A stretch of 64,000 nucleotides of DNA from Quercus robur (Eukaryota; Streptophyta; Magnoliopsida; Fagales; Fagaceae): positions 67,415,862-67,479,861 of the forward strand of contig NC_065535.1 in NCBI RefSeq assembly GCF_932294415.1. Reading direction: 5' to 3'. Under the pieces are notes generated by a model. It made no database searches, was not told the origin of the DNA, and worked only from the letters and a program-made list of their open reading frames with translations. The translations under genes were made by a program, and so were the position numbers. Of the stretch, positions 35,112-48,541 are shown piece after piece. Position 1 is the first letter of the stretch. Every line of letters starts with the position of its first letter.

Positions 35112-36473
35112 AAAAAAAAAAAAAAAAAAAAAAATCTAACATAATTATTCATGTATGTTTTTTTTGGGGGGGGGGGGGGGGGTTGGGGAGGGGAAGTGGG
35201 GGTGTAGAAGTAAATACTAGTACATTCTAAAAGGCAATGTCATAGAACAATGAATTGAATTATCTTTTTAGTATGACATAGTTTTGAAATTTAAATACAA
35301 CTTAGTAGATACTCACTTCTATAGTTTCTCCACCCAAAAAAAAAAAAAAAAAAAACTCATATATGTTGATGCAATTAATCATATGGTGAGGCAATACATT
35401 AAACACGTACAAACAAAGGGAATAGTTGGAATGGTACTAATGTGATGCTAACCCTTTTTTTTGAGAAAGAAGTGTGATGCTAACCTAAATCACTATGTTG
35501 CTTTACTTAGAAAAGGATTATGAGGATCATAACCAATAACTGATTATGATTCTCGCTAATACTTATGCTTGGTGGAAGTGGAACTTCCCTTATACAGAAT
35601 GATTATTATTATTTTTTGACCCAAAAAAAGAAAAAAAAAAAAAAAAAAAGAAGCTTAATTCGGGGCCTATTAATGCTGGGCGTCCCTTGTTTTCTGCCAT
35701 TTTCATCATTGCAATAATGCTGCTTGAATAGCAAGGATCATCATGAATACCGCAGATTATTCTCAACTTTAGAGTGCTGATTGCAAAGTTTTGAAGTTTA
35801 GGGTGTACATTGCAAGTACCTAGGGTGGATAAGTGCAATCAACCTCACTGGTTTTTATTGTTTTTTAACTTCAAAAACTCGGCCAAACACACTTTTTTTT
35901 TTTTTTTTTTTTAATGTGGCCACTGAGTTTGAAAATTTAGGGATAAAAACTGAGTTTTGATTTAAAATTATACTAAAACCAAACACCCTCTAATTAATTA
36001 AGTTTTCGTTCTTTTTGTTGCTGTTGGATTAAGCTAATTATTGACTCTCATTTGCCAAAATGTCGACCACAAACAAAGGATGGCTTGGCCGGGTTCCCAA
36101 AGTTAGAGTATTCTCTATTACTTTATAAGCCTATTCTAATCAAAACTGAACTAGTGGATTCTCTTTCGCCTATCGGCCGGCTTAAGCAATTTTTTATTTT
36201 ATTTTTTAGAACCATCAAATTGTAATCTTGGAAGAGCTATTTAGAGCTATTTATCCCACAAAATGGAAAAAAGGGGGGGGAAATCTTGGGACTTATTAAT
36301 AAACAAAAATGCCACAATAAGGTAACTCTATCATGCACAAAGAGATCATGTTCATTGCTTACCCTTCAAAAGAGGGGAATGGTATACATTCTGCAAGAGA
36401 TAACACATCCTTATATTCTTCAAAGAAGAAAGATTAGAAAACATTTTAGGTACCAAGGATACCCTTCCTATTT
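35112..36473. other. Gene-free spacer downstream of PPOX2
   Basis: T/G block at about 35159-35183, A/T runs near 35338-35356, 35622-35649 and 35892-35912. The segment 35650-35860 is non-repetitive but lacks a supported gene. Confidence 0.5.
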
Positions 36474-39400
36474 CTATAATGTTGGTCCTTCCTTGAGCAA
36501 TTTGTCATCGGAAGAAGACTCCAAATAGGAGATCACAAGATCAGCTGCTTTGCACCCAGAGGCTATTGCTTTGCCAACAGCCAGTCCACCCTTATGGTTA
36601 CCTAGTCCATACCAGAAAAGAAAAATTAAAATTATTGATGGCATTAGCTGGGCATAACATAATACGGTGGACAGAGCCGTTCTTGTTTGTCTGATTGTCT
36701 CTGTCCATATATGTAGTACACAAATAAATATCAAGAATTCAAGATTAAAAAAAAAAAAAAACCACTCGGAGGATTCCTTAGCAGCAGCATAACATTTCTC
36801 AGTCAAAATCATTATTTTCCATAATTTTATCATTTTCACAAATGTAGGATAAGAAACTTCATTACATTTACCCAAAATCTACAAGGTGAATGTTGCTATT
36901 GAAAATAGTATTTCTGTACCCAACACCATCTAATTCAGTTGGATAAGGCCACAAGGAGATGAGTTCGGTTCTTCTTCAGGGCTGTATGTAATCCTATCAT
37001 TTCATGGACAAACCTTAGGACAAGGAATTCAAGGAAAACAGTAAGAAGAACGGTAACAATACAGATCCTCCAGTTTTTGTTGCAATGTCATTAACTAGCA
37101 TGCTAAGACAGCATAAATGGAGATATTCACAACTTATAGTGATGTAATAGTAGGATGTGTTGTTATTTTCTTACATGAATGTCTTAAAAAGCCTAATAGA
37201 AACCTGATCATGTTTAACAACTCTTGAAGCTAAGGCATATTAAGATCTTACAAGTTTATTAAATTTGAAAAGTTGGCCATCGACTCCCTAGAAACTTCAG
37301 TTGGTTTGGCCCAATCCATGGGCGTCCACAGGGATTGCTAGTTTATTAAGATCTTAAAAGTTTATTATCTAAATTTGATTGCAATTTCCCATAAAAGCGA
37401 CCGCCCTTGAAGTTAGGCACTATTCCTAGAAAAATAATCGTTCTTTCTTTGTCAATAAATGTTCAACATTAAGTACACGTTGGATGATTCTGTTCACTCT
37501 CTCCTTCACAGAAGATTGCTCTCAAGGGACCTATCTTACACCCTAGTTATTAAAGCATGGAAATATACCAAGTGTTCTAATAACAGTGTAGTCATTGATG
37601 TGTATTAAGGAGAATAAGACAAGCCGTTTTATCCACTTTCACATTCATATATAAGTTCAATTCAATAAGGTAATTATTTTTCATATACCTTTTTTTTTTG
37701 GATAAGTATTTTCATATACTTTTCATTGAATTCCTTCACTTATAATAAGTTGATTTTTGTATTGGTCTAAATTTGAAGTTCTAGTTATTTAATAATAATA
37801 TAACTTTAGGAAACGGCAGGATCAGCCAGCCCTTCATCCAGCTGGAGATTGAAAATGATTGCTTATCCAAATTACAAGTTATTACATGCAAGCTTCAAGT
37901 TGATAAGTGATTACCTGCATAGAAGAATCCAGGAAGATTTTTCTCTATCGTTTCAATTGCTTCTAGAACTGAACCATAGTTACGACCATACAAGGGAAAT
38001 GCTTTACTCCAGTAGAAATGACTGCCATTAAGTACACTTCACAATATAAGAACAAACTTAAATAAAGAAATATGGTAATTTACAGGATTTAACATATTCA
38101 TTTCCAAAATTTACCACCTAAAGAAAAAGGAAAAATGAAAAAGAAGAAATATTGGTTTTATACTTTACAAATGTGGGCTCTCCCTCTGCTCCCAACAATT
38201 GCTTGATGTCAGAAGAAACAATCTTCTTCAACTCATCCCTAGCAATATAGGTAACAGGAGAAAAATGTTAGTTGACGGGAATATATAATTAGAACAGAAA
38301 TAAGTAGAATGACTAGAACTTGATGTAAAAGATATAACAGTAAAGGATATGATACATAATTTATTTGTTAAATCAAAAGCATGGAAGCTTCCCATACGTA
38401 GAAGCTTTAGCTAGATCACTGTTTCGACTTCCCCCAACAAAGGTTGTATAAAGATATAGGTCATTAGGTGCACGATCTGGAAACATCATTGAAGAAAAGA
38501 GTGTTCCTGTACAGCAAATTACATACAGTTGAAACATTAGAAGAATAATTTAGATTGTTCACGTTTAGTGAGCCAGAGCCAAGCATTACCAAGGGTTTTT
38601 AGACCATTTTGTTGCTCCTTAGAAGGAACAAGAACTCCAAATCCCTCAAGTGGTCTCTTGACATTCTCCTTCTTAAAGGTTGTGATTAAAACAGATACTG
38701 GCATGTAAGTCACCTGCAATATGACCACCAGAGAGTGTAAGTCACCTGCAATATCATTAAGATTGAAAAGAACTTTTTTTCAGGCACCAAAAGTATTTGT
38801 TGAAGACTATAACTTGTTTAGTTATACCATTTACAGGTATAAAGATTAATTGAATGTCAATTTAGAGGAAAGTTATCTCTGTTTAGATACTCAACCTGAA
38901 AGGAAAGCACCTACTACCTGATGCATCATAATTCAAGTCAAACTTAAGGAATAGATACCTCAGGAAGAATGTCAAGTGGAAAGAGCGTTCCTCTTTTGGT
39001 GATCTTCATTTCTTTGACATTACTTAATGGAGCCTATAATAATTTAAGCTCCTTGTCAGTCAACAATGTTTCTTTCTTGGCAATATATATATGTGTGTGT
39101 GTGTATATATATAATGCGGCAAGTGTGAGCAGGTGAAACTACATTCCAGAATACAGAAGCATCTTCCATGCAAGTCATGTGGCTAACGTGTAAGTATACA
39201 TAATTTAGAAGCATTATAGTGCTCTGTGGCAATCCAACAACTGCCATGTGAAATGGATATATTTTCTTTCTTGTTCTATTTCATTTATTCTTGTTTTATT
39301 TCTTTCAAATCAACTCGCATCAAGCTGCATAAGCTTCAGCAGCAGCAACATCAGACAAATAAATCATACATTTTTTTGAGAATGTTAAAAATACATATTC

Positions 39401-42400
39401 CATGGTCTTGCAAATAAATGAGAAAAAAATGTTTCTGAGAAAATATGTATACTGACCGTCATGATTACAGCATCAACAGATAAACGTTGTAAATGCTTGT
39501 CATGGTCAGAAGCATAATAAACTGACCAATTTTCTAATGCAGACTTCCCATCACAGCTGTAAGATAGTGACAAGACCTTTGAGTTCAGTTTCACATCATC
39601 TTTGCCAAGCTCTTTACACAACATATCAGTTAGTGTCTGCAAAAGACCAAGATCAGAATACAAGAACCAAGTATTTATTCTAAAAACTAGCAATGCGTAA
39701 AATAAGATCACATTAAGCATTACATTCCTACATCTACAAGAAGCATGCTACACCTGAGTGATGTCAGGTACAGCATGCAAAATTACATAAATTCTTAAGA
39801 GGTATCAGTACCTGCATTCCACCATGAAAGGAAAATGAACCACGCTGAGGTTTCTTTTTTTCTAAAGTACCCTTTGTTTCACCACTTTTTACCCTTTTGG
39901 CAGATATCTTAGATTGAAGCAGCCCAGCTATAATGGAGCCAAACCTGACAGAGTAGAAAATAGGCCAATTATAGAAATTGATCATGAAACAAGCATCAAT
40001 AAACAGAATATCAATATGCATATGTTATTAATAATTATAGATCACAATAGTTCATCCTGCCAATTCAATTACAGAAAGTTGTACCAAATTAGGTCCTAAA
40101 GAATGGTTGCGAGAAGTCAGTGAGGAATGTGGCTATAGAAGTACAACGTTATTTGCAACTAAAGAAGACATCAAGTACCAAGAGAAATAGACCAAATTTT
40201 AAAGTGCTCATGTAACTGTTAAATAATAAAATATATTCTTTGTAGCCAGATGTATCACGAATTCTTCTATAAAGAGACAAATCTCTTAAGGTCAACTGAA
40301 TCATGAGCCATGACTCAAGTATAAATTCTCTTCTAACAATAGGATAGGCAAAGGCAGGGTTTGTACAGAATGACACAACTGACAGCGAATCCAGATTCAA
40401 ACAAACAGTTAAGTCAAAAAAAAAAATCTTTGGCAATATAATCAATTGTAAAATTTAGAAACAGCATAAAGTACACAGTACCTTTGTTCTAGATTCCACA
40501 GATCTGGGAAAGAATGCCGGATCTATTTGAAACATTAAGAAAGCAATAAAAAGAGGTTATTGAACAAATGAAAATGAATAAGCATCAACAGTTGAAGTCA
40601 TAACATAAAGAAGTCATGGCTCATAAAAGCAGCTCTCTAAAACTAAAAGTTTCCGATTGCCCAAAAAACAAAGATTAATGCAGGATAAATACACCACACG
40701 TATGCACAGGCATCTTCTTTAGTTAGTGACATAATTGATCAATTGAAAAAAAAAAAAAAAAAAAAAAAAAATCCTATGCTTGTGCTTCTTAGCAATGATA
40801 AGTAGTAGGTAGTCCAAAGATCTTAGACATTACTCACAGAAAGAGATTCGGGATCTCCAGCACTTGTGCCCGCAACAAAAGGGTCAATGAGATAATCAAC
40901 AACCTTACAAGTGAAAAGCACTAATTAGAAATGCATTAAATATTTCCATCTATCAATTTCAGGAAGAACAAAAGATTTGTGCTACATAAACATCATTTCA
41001 TGTATAGAAATGTATGTATTACAGATTAATGGTGTTACAATACAATTAATACCTCTTTCCCAAAATGACGCTCAAAGAACCCACCCACACTACAAGAGAA
41101 CAAATAGCAAATAAGAAAACAAAGGGACTACTGTAAATAGTAACAAACAAAGAAGAGAAAAAGTATGAGCAGAAAACTTAAAATTACATATTTTTAGGGT
41201 TATCACCTTTCCTGTGTATAGTCATCAGAAACTTTTGAGGAGTTAATTTTCTTCCACAAAAATGGCTCAAGAATGATTTGAAACTGCACACACAGAAATG
41301 CACATATCACTATACTCAAAAGGAGAGAGAGAAAGAGTTGTACTATGCTCCTTGAACTTGAAGAATGCTCACAGAAAAGATGTGCAGTGTAAAAGAAAAA
41401 AAAAATCTAATTGGGTTCCACTTTATGCAATTAAAAATTACCTTGGCAATTCAGATGCAATTTGTATACTTGTGTATTAATTCCCCAATTGTAAATAAGT
41501 TTAGAAATATATGCTTTATCAGATACGATTCTTCTAGTTTTGAATTGGCTGTCCACTTGAAAGATTTTCAAGCAAAAAGATACAGATCAACTAAGCCAAG
41601 TTTTGTACTAAGCCTTCCAAAGTGAGTTTTGTACTTTTAAATTGTATAAAATGTCTCAAGAGTTGTAGAGAGTAATAATACAAGGCAAACACTAGCAAAA
41701 TAGAAACTATCAAGGTGTGCCCTCCTATTTTCCGAATTCTTACAACAATTACAGGCCATGTACAATATTTAATATAAGTGACCTTAATATTTCCTTTTTT
41801 TTTAATAAAAAAAAAAAAATTGTGGGTAAAAAAAACCTTAATATTTCTCCACAAGTATACTTTTGTGGGAAGTCTTATGCTCTAGCATGTCAAGTGTCAA
41901 GAGCTATATATATAGAATTTCATGAGTTTTTATTATTATTATTATTATTTTTTAAAGTTAATATAAGTGTCCAAGGGGGTGTAACCCAAGTACACAGAGT
42001 ATACAAAAAAGCACACTGCATACCCTTGAAAAAATAAAATAAAGACAATTCCAGAAATTGAAGATAACGACCTAATGACCTTAAGTGTGCAATGAAACAG
42101 CACAGAGAACTTGTAGCTTCTTATTTGCGCACTTTGTGTGGGGCCATTATTATCATTTAACTGTAGTGAACTCTTGGTGCCGTTAGATCATGAATCTCAC
42201 ATCTCATGTGCATAGTTGCCGGTTGCCATATTCTACCCAAACTTGCCAGTTTCAAAATCTTAGGAATTCATTTGATTAGATGCATATGAATGCACATATG
42301 ATACATCAGGAAGCCTAGATCTTTGTTATGAATACATTATTTCTTGCAACAACCTTTGTCAACACAAAAACAAAACATGTAATGATTATTGTCAATGGAC

Positions 42401-42416
42401 CCAAAAACATTGCAAA

Positions 42417-42455
<39 letters not shown>

Positions 42456-44459
42456 TTTTATATAATGGAAATTTTCTAAGGTTGAAGTGGTTTCTGAACA
42501 TGTTTTGGAAACAAACCTTTGATTTGGCAGAAAGAAAGTTGCTCTTGATCAGTGCAATGGGATTTGCGGGTATCTGACATTAAAAAAATGAAAGGTTGTC
42601 ATCACAGTTAATGCAGCTGCATATAAACAACAGTAACAAAATTAAAATTTATAATTAAAAAAAAAATGTGATACCATCAAAAGTAGCAAACTCAATTAGC
42701 ACAATGTAAAAGGCGGGACATACCAGTACTGGCATCCCATTTCTTACAATATACCGCTTGTTCTGTGAAATTGGCTGTAACAGAAGACAACAATTTATTT
42801 AGTCATAAAAGTTCCATAACAAATGAAAAGAATAACTACCACAAACTTCAAAAATTTTATTTCCAAAGCAATGAGGTATCTCTTCAAAACTCCAAGAATC
42901 AAAGTTTAGCAGTCAAAAGTCTTAAACATAGTTAGTGATAGAAGACAAATCAAAGAAAAAGATTCCCACTATAGCACGACAATGCACAAGTTACAGGTTA
43001 CTCAGTTAAATGTTTGAAACAACGAAGAAAACCCTTACAAATTGTTGCTTTTCTCTAAGTCCAAGGTCATCAAGAAAACTTCTGACCTCCGGTTCACTCT
43101 CAGTCTGCACAGCAACAAAACCTCCATTACTATTGGTTTCAAGTAAGAACTCATGAGATTGGTTTCAAGTAAGAACTCATTGTCATCCCAATCTGCAAAC
43201 AAAAAATTTTTACCATTGTATTCGCTCCCTCATCCCAAATTAGACCATCATGTGAAACACTTCTTAACTTTCCTCCAGCTCTTCCTTCAGCTTCAAATAC
43301 TGCGACGTTCAAACCATGTGATTTCAATTTGTATGCTGCAGCAAGCCCACTTGACCATCAAAAGATAAAGTAAAAGTCAACTTATGGAAAACAAAAGTCA
43401 AATTATATTGCAAAATGTGTGAGTATCATAATATAATTTGTCAAATTGGATAATAAACTCATCACTGAAGCATAAATTAAGTTCTGGACTGATGGGCTTA
43501 TTTCAAGAGAGTTTTTTTAAACAATTGGTAAGTTACTCATGCGATGCACCTGGTGAGTCTTGAACCCAAAACCTTATATTCCATCCAATCATTGAGGGAG
43601 GACTGATGGGCTTACTTCAGCAGAGTTTAAATACTCCAGACATTCTTAAGGGACCATAATTATATTTTTGAAGCTTGGATGTCTCCATTGGAAACATCAA
43701 AGGTGCCAATCGATTTTGCAATGTCAATAGTTTATGCTACGAGTTGTCTAGAAAGAGGCAGACAGCTGAAGAAGCTCTATTGCCTGGTTCTAGATCGCTG
43801 AGGTAAGAGTGGGTATGGTTACCTTTTATCCTAATGGCTAAAAGAGGCCGCTTACCAGTCAGCTTGAGCATTGTGTGCAGGCACAATTTACACCCATTTC
43901 ACACAAATCAAATTAAACAAACTAAACATTTCCAATATATAATCAAACATTCATAGCTAATTCCATCCTAGCATTAGTCCTGCATTTTCATGATTTCACA
44001 ATTAAACCCCACATTATACATTCACATAGTACACAATACTAATCAAAGAAGTTGATTACCACATTGATGAAAGACCCACTCAGCCTCTCTCTAAGAAAAC
44101 ACAGTGAATAATTTACCAGCAACAGTAAAAAGCCTTAACACATAAATATTAAATGAAGAGAGTACCTAACACCAGCGCCAATAACAGCTACTCTTTTGGC
44201 AGAACCTGCAAAATTTCAAGAACCCATTATATCATTACATCATTAATCAAAGAAAGATCCTACCTTAAAACCTACCACACTTTGAACATCAAATTTCGTA
44301 CAGCATCAGACAATTGAAAAGGGTACTTGGTAAAAAAAAAACCCGGCATTTACAGTACTGAAGACACTGATTATAAAGAATTACAAACTTTTTCTCTTGA
44401 CTTTGTTACTGAGAGAGAGACTTACTGTTCTTCTTATTTTCTTTGGTAGCTGAGGCCAT
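36474..44459 (-). CDS. PPOX2: Protoporphyrinogen oxidase, mitochondrial type (PPOX2)
   Basis: Oxidises protoporphyrinogen IX to protoporphyrin IX (FAD enzyme, haem pathway). Eighteen exons with GT-AG borders: 44426-44459, 44166-44205, 43214-43349, 43039-43104, 42724-42774, 42517-42573, 41207-41283, 41053-41089, 40838-40903, 40482-40522, 39812-39944, 39457-39636, 38959-39033, 38590-38713, 38398-38506, 38164-38238, 37915-38021, 36474-36601. They total 1536 nt, or 511 residues, near the usual length of about 505. The FAD fold is [20 protein letters not shown] at about residue 13. Other landmarks are [37 protein letters not shown] and C-terminal [18 protein letters not shown]. The short leader ([12 protein letters not shown]) with no plastid transit peptide marks the PPOX2 class. 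Exon 16 ends at GTAAA|GTATAA; another donor GTAAAG lies 5 nt upstream but would break the frame. Intact by my reading. Confidence 0.93.
38705..38753. repeat. Short direct duplication at PPOX2 exon 14 acceptor
   Basis: GTAAGTCACCTGCAATAT occurs twice, at about 38705 and 38736. It carries the minus-strand acceptor TTGCAG|GTGAC in both copies, so a second potential acceptor lies 31 nt upstream. Confidence 0.75.
41945..42010 (-). mobile_element. LINE 3' tail fragment in PPOX2 intron
   Basis: T-rich start followed by GGGTGTAACCCAAGTACACA and GAGTATACAAAAAAGCAC, the type of sequence seen at 3' ends of plant L1 elements. Short and truncated. Confidence 0.4.
42421..42447. repeat. (TA)n microsatellite in PPOX2 intron
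   Basis: TA repeat followed by a T run, in the intron between exons 6 and 7. Confidence 0.85.
43508..43595 (-). mobile_element. tRNA-derived SINE fragment
   Basis: Reverse complement has TTTTGGGTTCAAGACTCACC as B-box region and a short A-rich tail. In a PPOX2 intron. Partial. Confidence 0.5.
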
Positions 44460-45084
44460 TTCTGTTGTGTGTGATTAGAAGACAAAGGCAATGTTGCTGC
44501 TGCTAAATTCAAAAGACATGAGAGGAGAGGAGATACTGATAGACAGAGTCCAGCAACTCTTTGCCATTTTTTGCTTTGTAAATGGTTGGTTTGACTTTGA
44601 GGATAGATTTTCCAACGTGGGCTGCTTTTAAGTAGGCTCATAAAAACAGGCCTGGAATAGTCCATATAAGCAATGGGTTTCCTTCCATCTTTATATTCTT
44701 CTACAATTGGATTTCCTTCCAAATAAGCTTTGGGCCTCTGGCCCACCCAGCATTGGATTTCCCTCCATCTTTCCTTCAAGAACTCATATGAGTTATGAAA
44801 AAACAACTACTTTCTTCATTGAATATCCTCACAATCTTTTCCCACAATTTTCAATTTTTTTACAAAAATACCGCTAAACTCATTTTGCTTAAAGTGAAAA
44901 TGTTAAAGAGTTGTTTTCGTATTCTATTTTTATTCTCACTTTCTTTTTTTTTTTATATTGAAAATGAAAATGAGAACAAAAAAAACAAACCCAAACATGC
45001 TTTTCATAAGTGAGTCCCACAAAAAATAGGAAAAGAAAACACAAATACACTATTTTTTCAAAGGAACCAAAATCTCAACTCATT
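44460..45084. promoter_or_regulatory. PPOX2 promoter region, tail of next gene
   Basis: Upstream flank of PPOX2. The part 44570-44690 (TTCCAACGTGGGCTGC, AGTAGGCTC, GGCCTGGAATAGTCC) recurs near 49570-49660 and 57400-57490. From about 44800 to 45084 is AT-rich and includes the 3'UTR of the 768-residue protein gene. An open frame at 44381-44806 is in a different frame from PPOX2 and is not a gene. Confidence 0.5.
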
Positions 45085-48000
45085 TTAAGAAGTGGTTTTT
45101 TTTTTTTTATATTTTCTCATAAACCCTATTCTAACACGCCCCCTTTTGCTTTTGGGTAGCTTCACCCCACCACGATGACGTCGTAACATTTTCCACAAAT
45201 GCAACTTCTTATTGCTACCACGTGGCCCATTTCCCAACCGTTTGATCCCACCTTTAGAACCCTTGGATTTCTTTGAATGTTGCACATGCTTCAATAGCCC
45301 TTCCATCAAACCATGAAAATGTCCAACTTGATGCTTCCGTGGCACACTACTCGCCGTTGATTTCTTCACCTTCTGAACCGCTCTACTATCATGCACATCC
45401 CCATGGTGTAACATTTTTTGACCATTCTCATCATCATCATCATGGTGATGATGGTGATGGTGATGGTGATGATGATGAAATATAAGTCCTAATTTGTTCT
45501 TGAATTTCCTCAACCGTCCGATTGATTTTTTTGGGCTCCTCCTACGGCCTGATTTGAATCTTCTAGTAGGACCCACATATGGACCGCTTTTAGTCTCTTC
45601 TAAGCTACTTTCACTTGTAATTACAACCTTACTCGATGTGGGACCAATGTAACCGTAGCTTTCATTACTAGTCCAGCCACTTTCACTTGTGGGACCAATG
45701 TTACGATGGGCCCGAGTTTGACTTGGCAATGAGTAACCATAGCTTTCAATACTGCTCACACTACCTTGATTTTTCTCACTAGCCCAACCAGTTTCACTTG
45801 TGGGACCAATTTGATGGTGGGTCCGAGTCTGACTTGGCAATGAGTAACCAAAACTTTCACTACTGCTCACACTACTACCTTGTTTATTAATAGTGGAGAA
45901 GTAAGAATCTGAAGAAGAGCTAGGACCCTCTAATTCATCAAGCACCTGACGTGGCAAGATCTTGTTGTGTGGGCCCATATGGTTGATCTTGTGGGTCCCT
46001 TTTCTTTGATCTAGTCCTAGTAGAGTTGGTTTGATTACCATCTGAGGTGGCAATTTTTTCTCACTAGGACCGAGAGAAGAAGTGAACTCCACTGACTGAG
46101 ATGGCATGGATGGTCTAGATCTAACCCCTTTCCTAGTTGTCTTTATCTCAGCCGTAGGATGTTTTTGTTTTTCACTCTCTTTGGAAGGCTGACTCATAGA
46201 AAACCTCAACCCTTGAACATAATCACCGCTCTGACTCATTAAATCGTCATTCTGACTCGCTGCTCGACTCAATGACCCAATTCTACTCCTCACACTTGGC
46301 CAGCCACGTGCTCTTGAAAACGATTCACTGTCCCCAGCACCACCGATCTGACTCGCTAGCTGACTCAGAGAATAAATGGGCTTGCGTGCTGGGCTCAAAC
46401 GACTATCATGTTTCCTGCTGAGTTGACTCGCCTCTTGACTCGGCAATTCATTTTGACCCAGACCCAAAGCTACAGGCTCACCAAGATAGCCCAGCTCGCT
46501 TTTTTTAACAAACCCATCTCTTGTGTGTGTCAAAGGAGTAACTGGCTTAGACATCACACCCAAACTTGCACTAGTCATGTTAGAATCCACAACCCCAGAA
46601 CAAGGTTTTAAAGCTGAAATGTGGGATTCAACTTGTTTGATTGTACTAGCAACGTCCTTTGAAAAATCACTGGCCTGGTCCGGTTTTTTATTCCCAAGTC
46701 CTGGTTCAATAAGCCCAGTTGTCAAATAGCTTGAGGAACTAGCAATGCTTGGACTATGTTGGAGTTCATGCATTCTTTTCTGTATTGGGTTCTCTTTCAC
46801 TTGTGGTATTTCTTTTGCTTGCACATTGGCCACATTAGAAGGGCCTAACTGGTTGTGCAGTTGATGTTGACGAGTACTGTTTAAGTTTGAACTTGTGGCT
46901 CTAGCGTTAGCTATGCTGTTTTTGTCCTCAACTGAGTTCTGCCTCTTCATACTGCTTTGCTTATAAATCCAACATTGTTGCCTTCTGCCCTCGGGTTTGT
47001 TTGAAGAAATGCTGGGTTTAGAGAGCATGGAAGTTGCTTTCTTTAGTGTTGGTTTCCTGGGTGGCAGCTCATCTTTCTGTGAAGTAATTGATTGGAATTT
47101 GGACCCTTTGCTTGAGGCTTGAGTAATGATGGGAACAGATGTTGGAACAGGAGGGTTTAACTTTAGCATAGCCTTTGGTGTGTTAGAGACACCAGATTGT
47201 GCTGCTATAATCTGTGATACCAGCATGAGAAAATAAATTAGGCAATAATCCTTTGCCTATTAAGATAATAGGATCCAATACCATACTTTGTTTTCTTAAG
47301 TACAGTCTGTTCTAGAAACAAAACCAACAAGAACAACATTCACAGTACTGAATGACAAAATGTACCTTTGAATGGGTCTCAAAAACTCTTTCTGTTGCAT
47401 TATCAAGCAAAGTTTTCAAAAAGAGTTGCGCTTTCTCATCCAACTGTTTAAGAAGAAGAAGATCATGTTAAGATTAAGTCATACCAAAAGAGCACTAAAT
47501 GTTTTTTATGTTGCTATATACTATAAGACGTCCATTCCTTGGGAGTAAAAGTAGGGGGGAAAAAAAAGACAGAAAATGCTAAAACTACTACCAATTTTCT
47601 TATATTAAAAATTAAATATTAAATATTAAAAAAAAAAAAAAAAAAACCTTACAAAATGAAGTGACAATGAATGTAATTTGTGTCAGCACAACAACATAAT
47701 AAATATTTTTTTTGGTTAAATTTTTTTCTCATGTCTAAAAATTAACACATTGGTTTGTAGAGCTTATGTAGTAAATTTTGTAGTATTGAAAGCACCACTC
47801 AAAAAAAAAAATATCAACAAGAAAGAAAAAACAACCATACTCAACAAATGATTTTTTCATTAAGGATAAGTCACAGACTGCAGAGAAGAAATCAAAAACA
47901 GTGAATGGCAAGAAGAGTTCCGAAGATATTACTCACCACCAAAAGATTCTTTATAACTTATTATGTTATCTGATCTTTTATTTGATTTTTTGAATGGTTT

Positions 48001-48541
48001 GTTATAGAAACAGAACCCCTCACCTGTTGTACTAATAATAAAAGGCATGAGATGTAAAACTAAACGATTATATCGGTGAATACAACACCAGGTGGTTGTT
48101 TTTCTAGAATTTATCTTCTATCTCAGAAACTATATTCTTCACACATTTTCGATTCTTCAAAGTATCTATAAAGACTATAATCAAATCATGCAATGAACAA
48201 AGAGGTACAGTTCAAGATTCTTCAAAAGGATAGAGTATATTACCACCACAATGCCTGGGGCGAAAAATTAAAATTAAGAAACAAATAAAAGAAAAGGTTT
48301 ATTAATTGCTTGTTGTTTATTTTTCCCATAGCCAAAATAATGAGTGCGGTACTGAAGTAATACAATTGAAAGTCAAGACTTCATGACATGGTAAGTCAAA
48401 GCAAAGGAAAACAGATTGTTTCGAGATAAGAGAGCTTACATTTTCTGAACTTTTGCTTTGCAGGCCTTGACCAATATTTTGACGGAGCCCATATAATTGT
48501 CTCAAGGCAAGGAGATCAGATTCTACTTTCTCAAGTTCCAT
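45085..48541 (-). CDS. Basic, serine-rich protein with poly-His tract, KOKOPELLI-like (tentative)
   Basis: Three coding exons, all phase 0 and GT-AG: 48440-48541 (34 codons, MELEKVESDLLALRQLYGL), 47366-47443 (26 codons, LDEKAQLFLKTLLDNATERV) and 45085-47211 (708 residues plus stop). Total 768 residues. The N-terminal 60 residues look helical. The middle is disordered, rich in Ser, Gln and Pro, with repeated SYGYSLPSQTRAH and IGPTSESGW units. Near the C-terminus come GRRRSPKKSIGRLRKFKNKL, a run of about 13 His then Asp, and a very basic tail (RGRVRIGFMRKYKKKK). The N-terminal layout recalls plant proteins annotated as KOKOPELLI, a poorly known reproductive-tissue protein; this is from memory and unproven. 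The basic tail may act in nuclear targeting or nucleic-acid binding. The frame is intact. Confidence 0.8.

Larger units (their letters stand above)
32600..35310. repeat. Segmental duplication, unit B
   Basis: Paralogue of 24641-28010, carrying mTERF copy B. Aligned blocks include TATTAGTTTATAAGTACAAG, ACAGCATATAATCTTTGCAG, AAGCTGAAATTAAGATATAC and the downstream and upstream flanks of the gene. Orientation is the same, with about 7.8 kb between matching points. Confidence 0.75.

Noticed and set aside
44381-44806. 141-codon frame over PPOX2 exon 1 and upstream
   Set aside because: Runs in a different frame from the PPOX2 start and has no recognisable content.
45273-45485. Plus-strand frame over the His tract
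   Set aside because: Shadow of the CAT/CAC repeats in the minus-strand gene.
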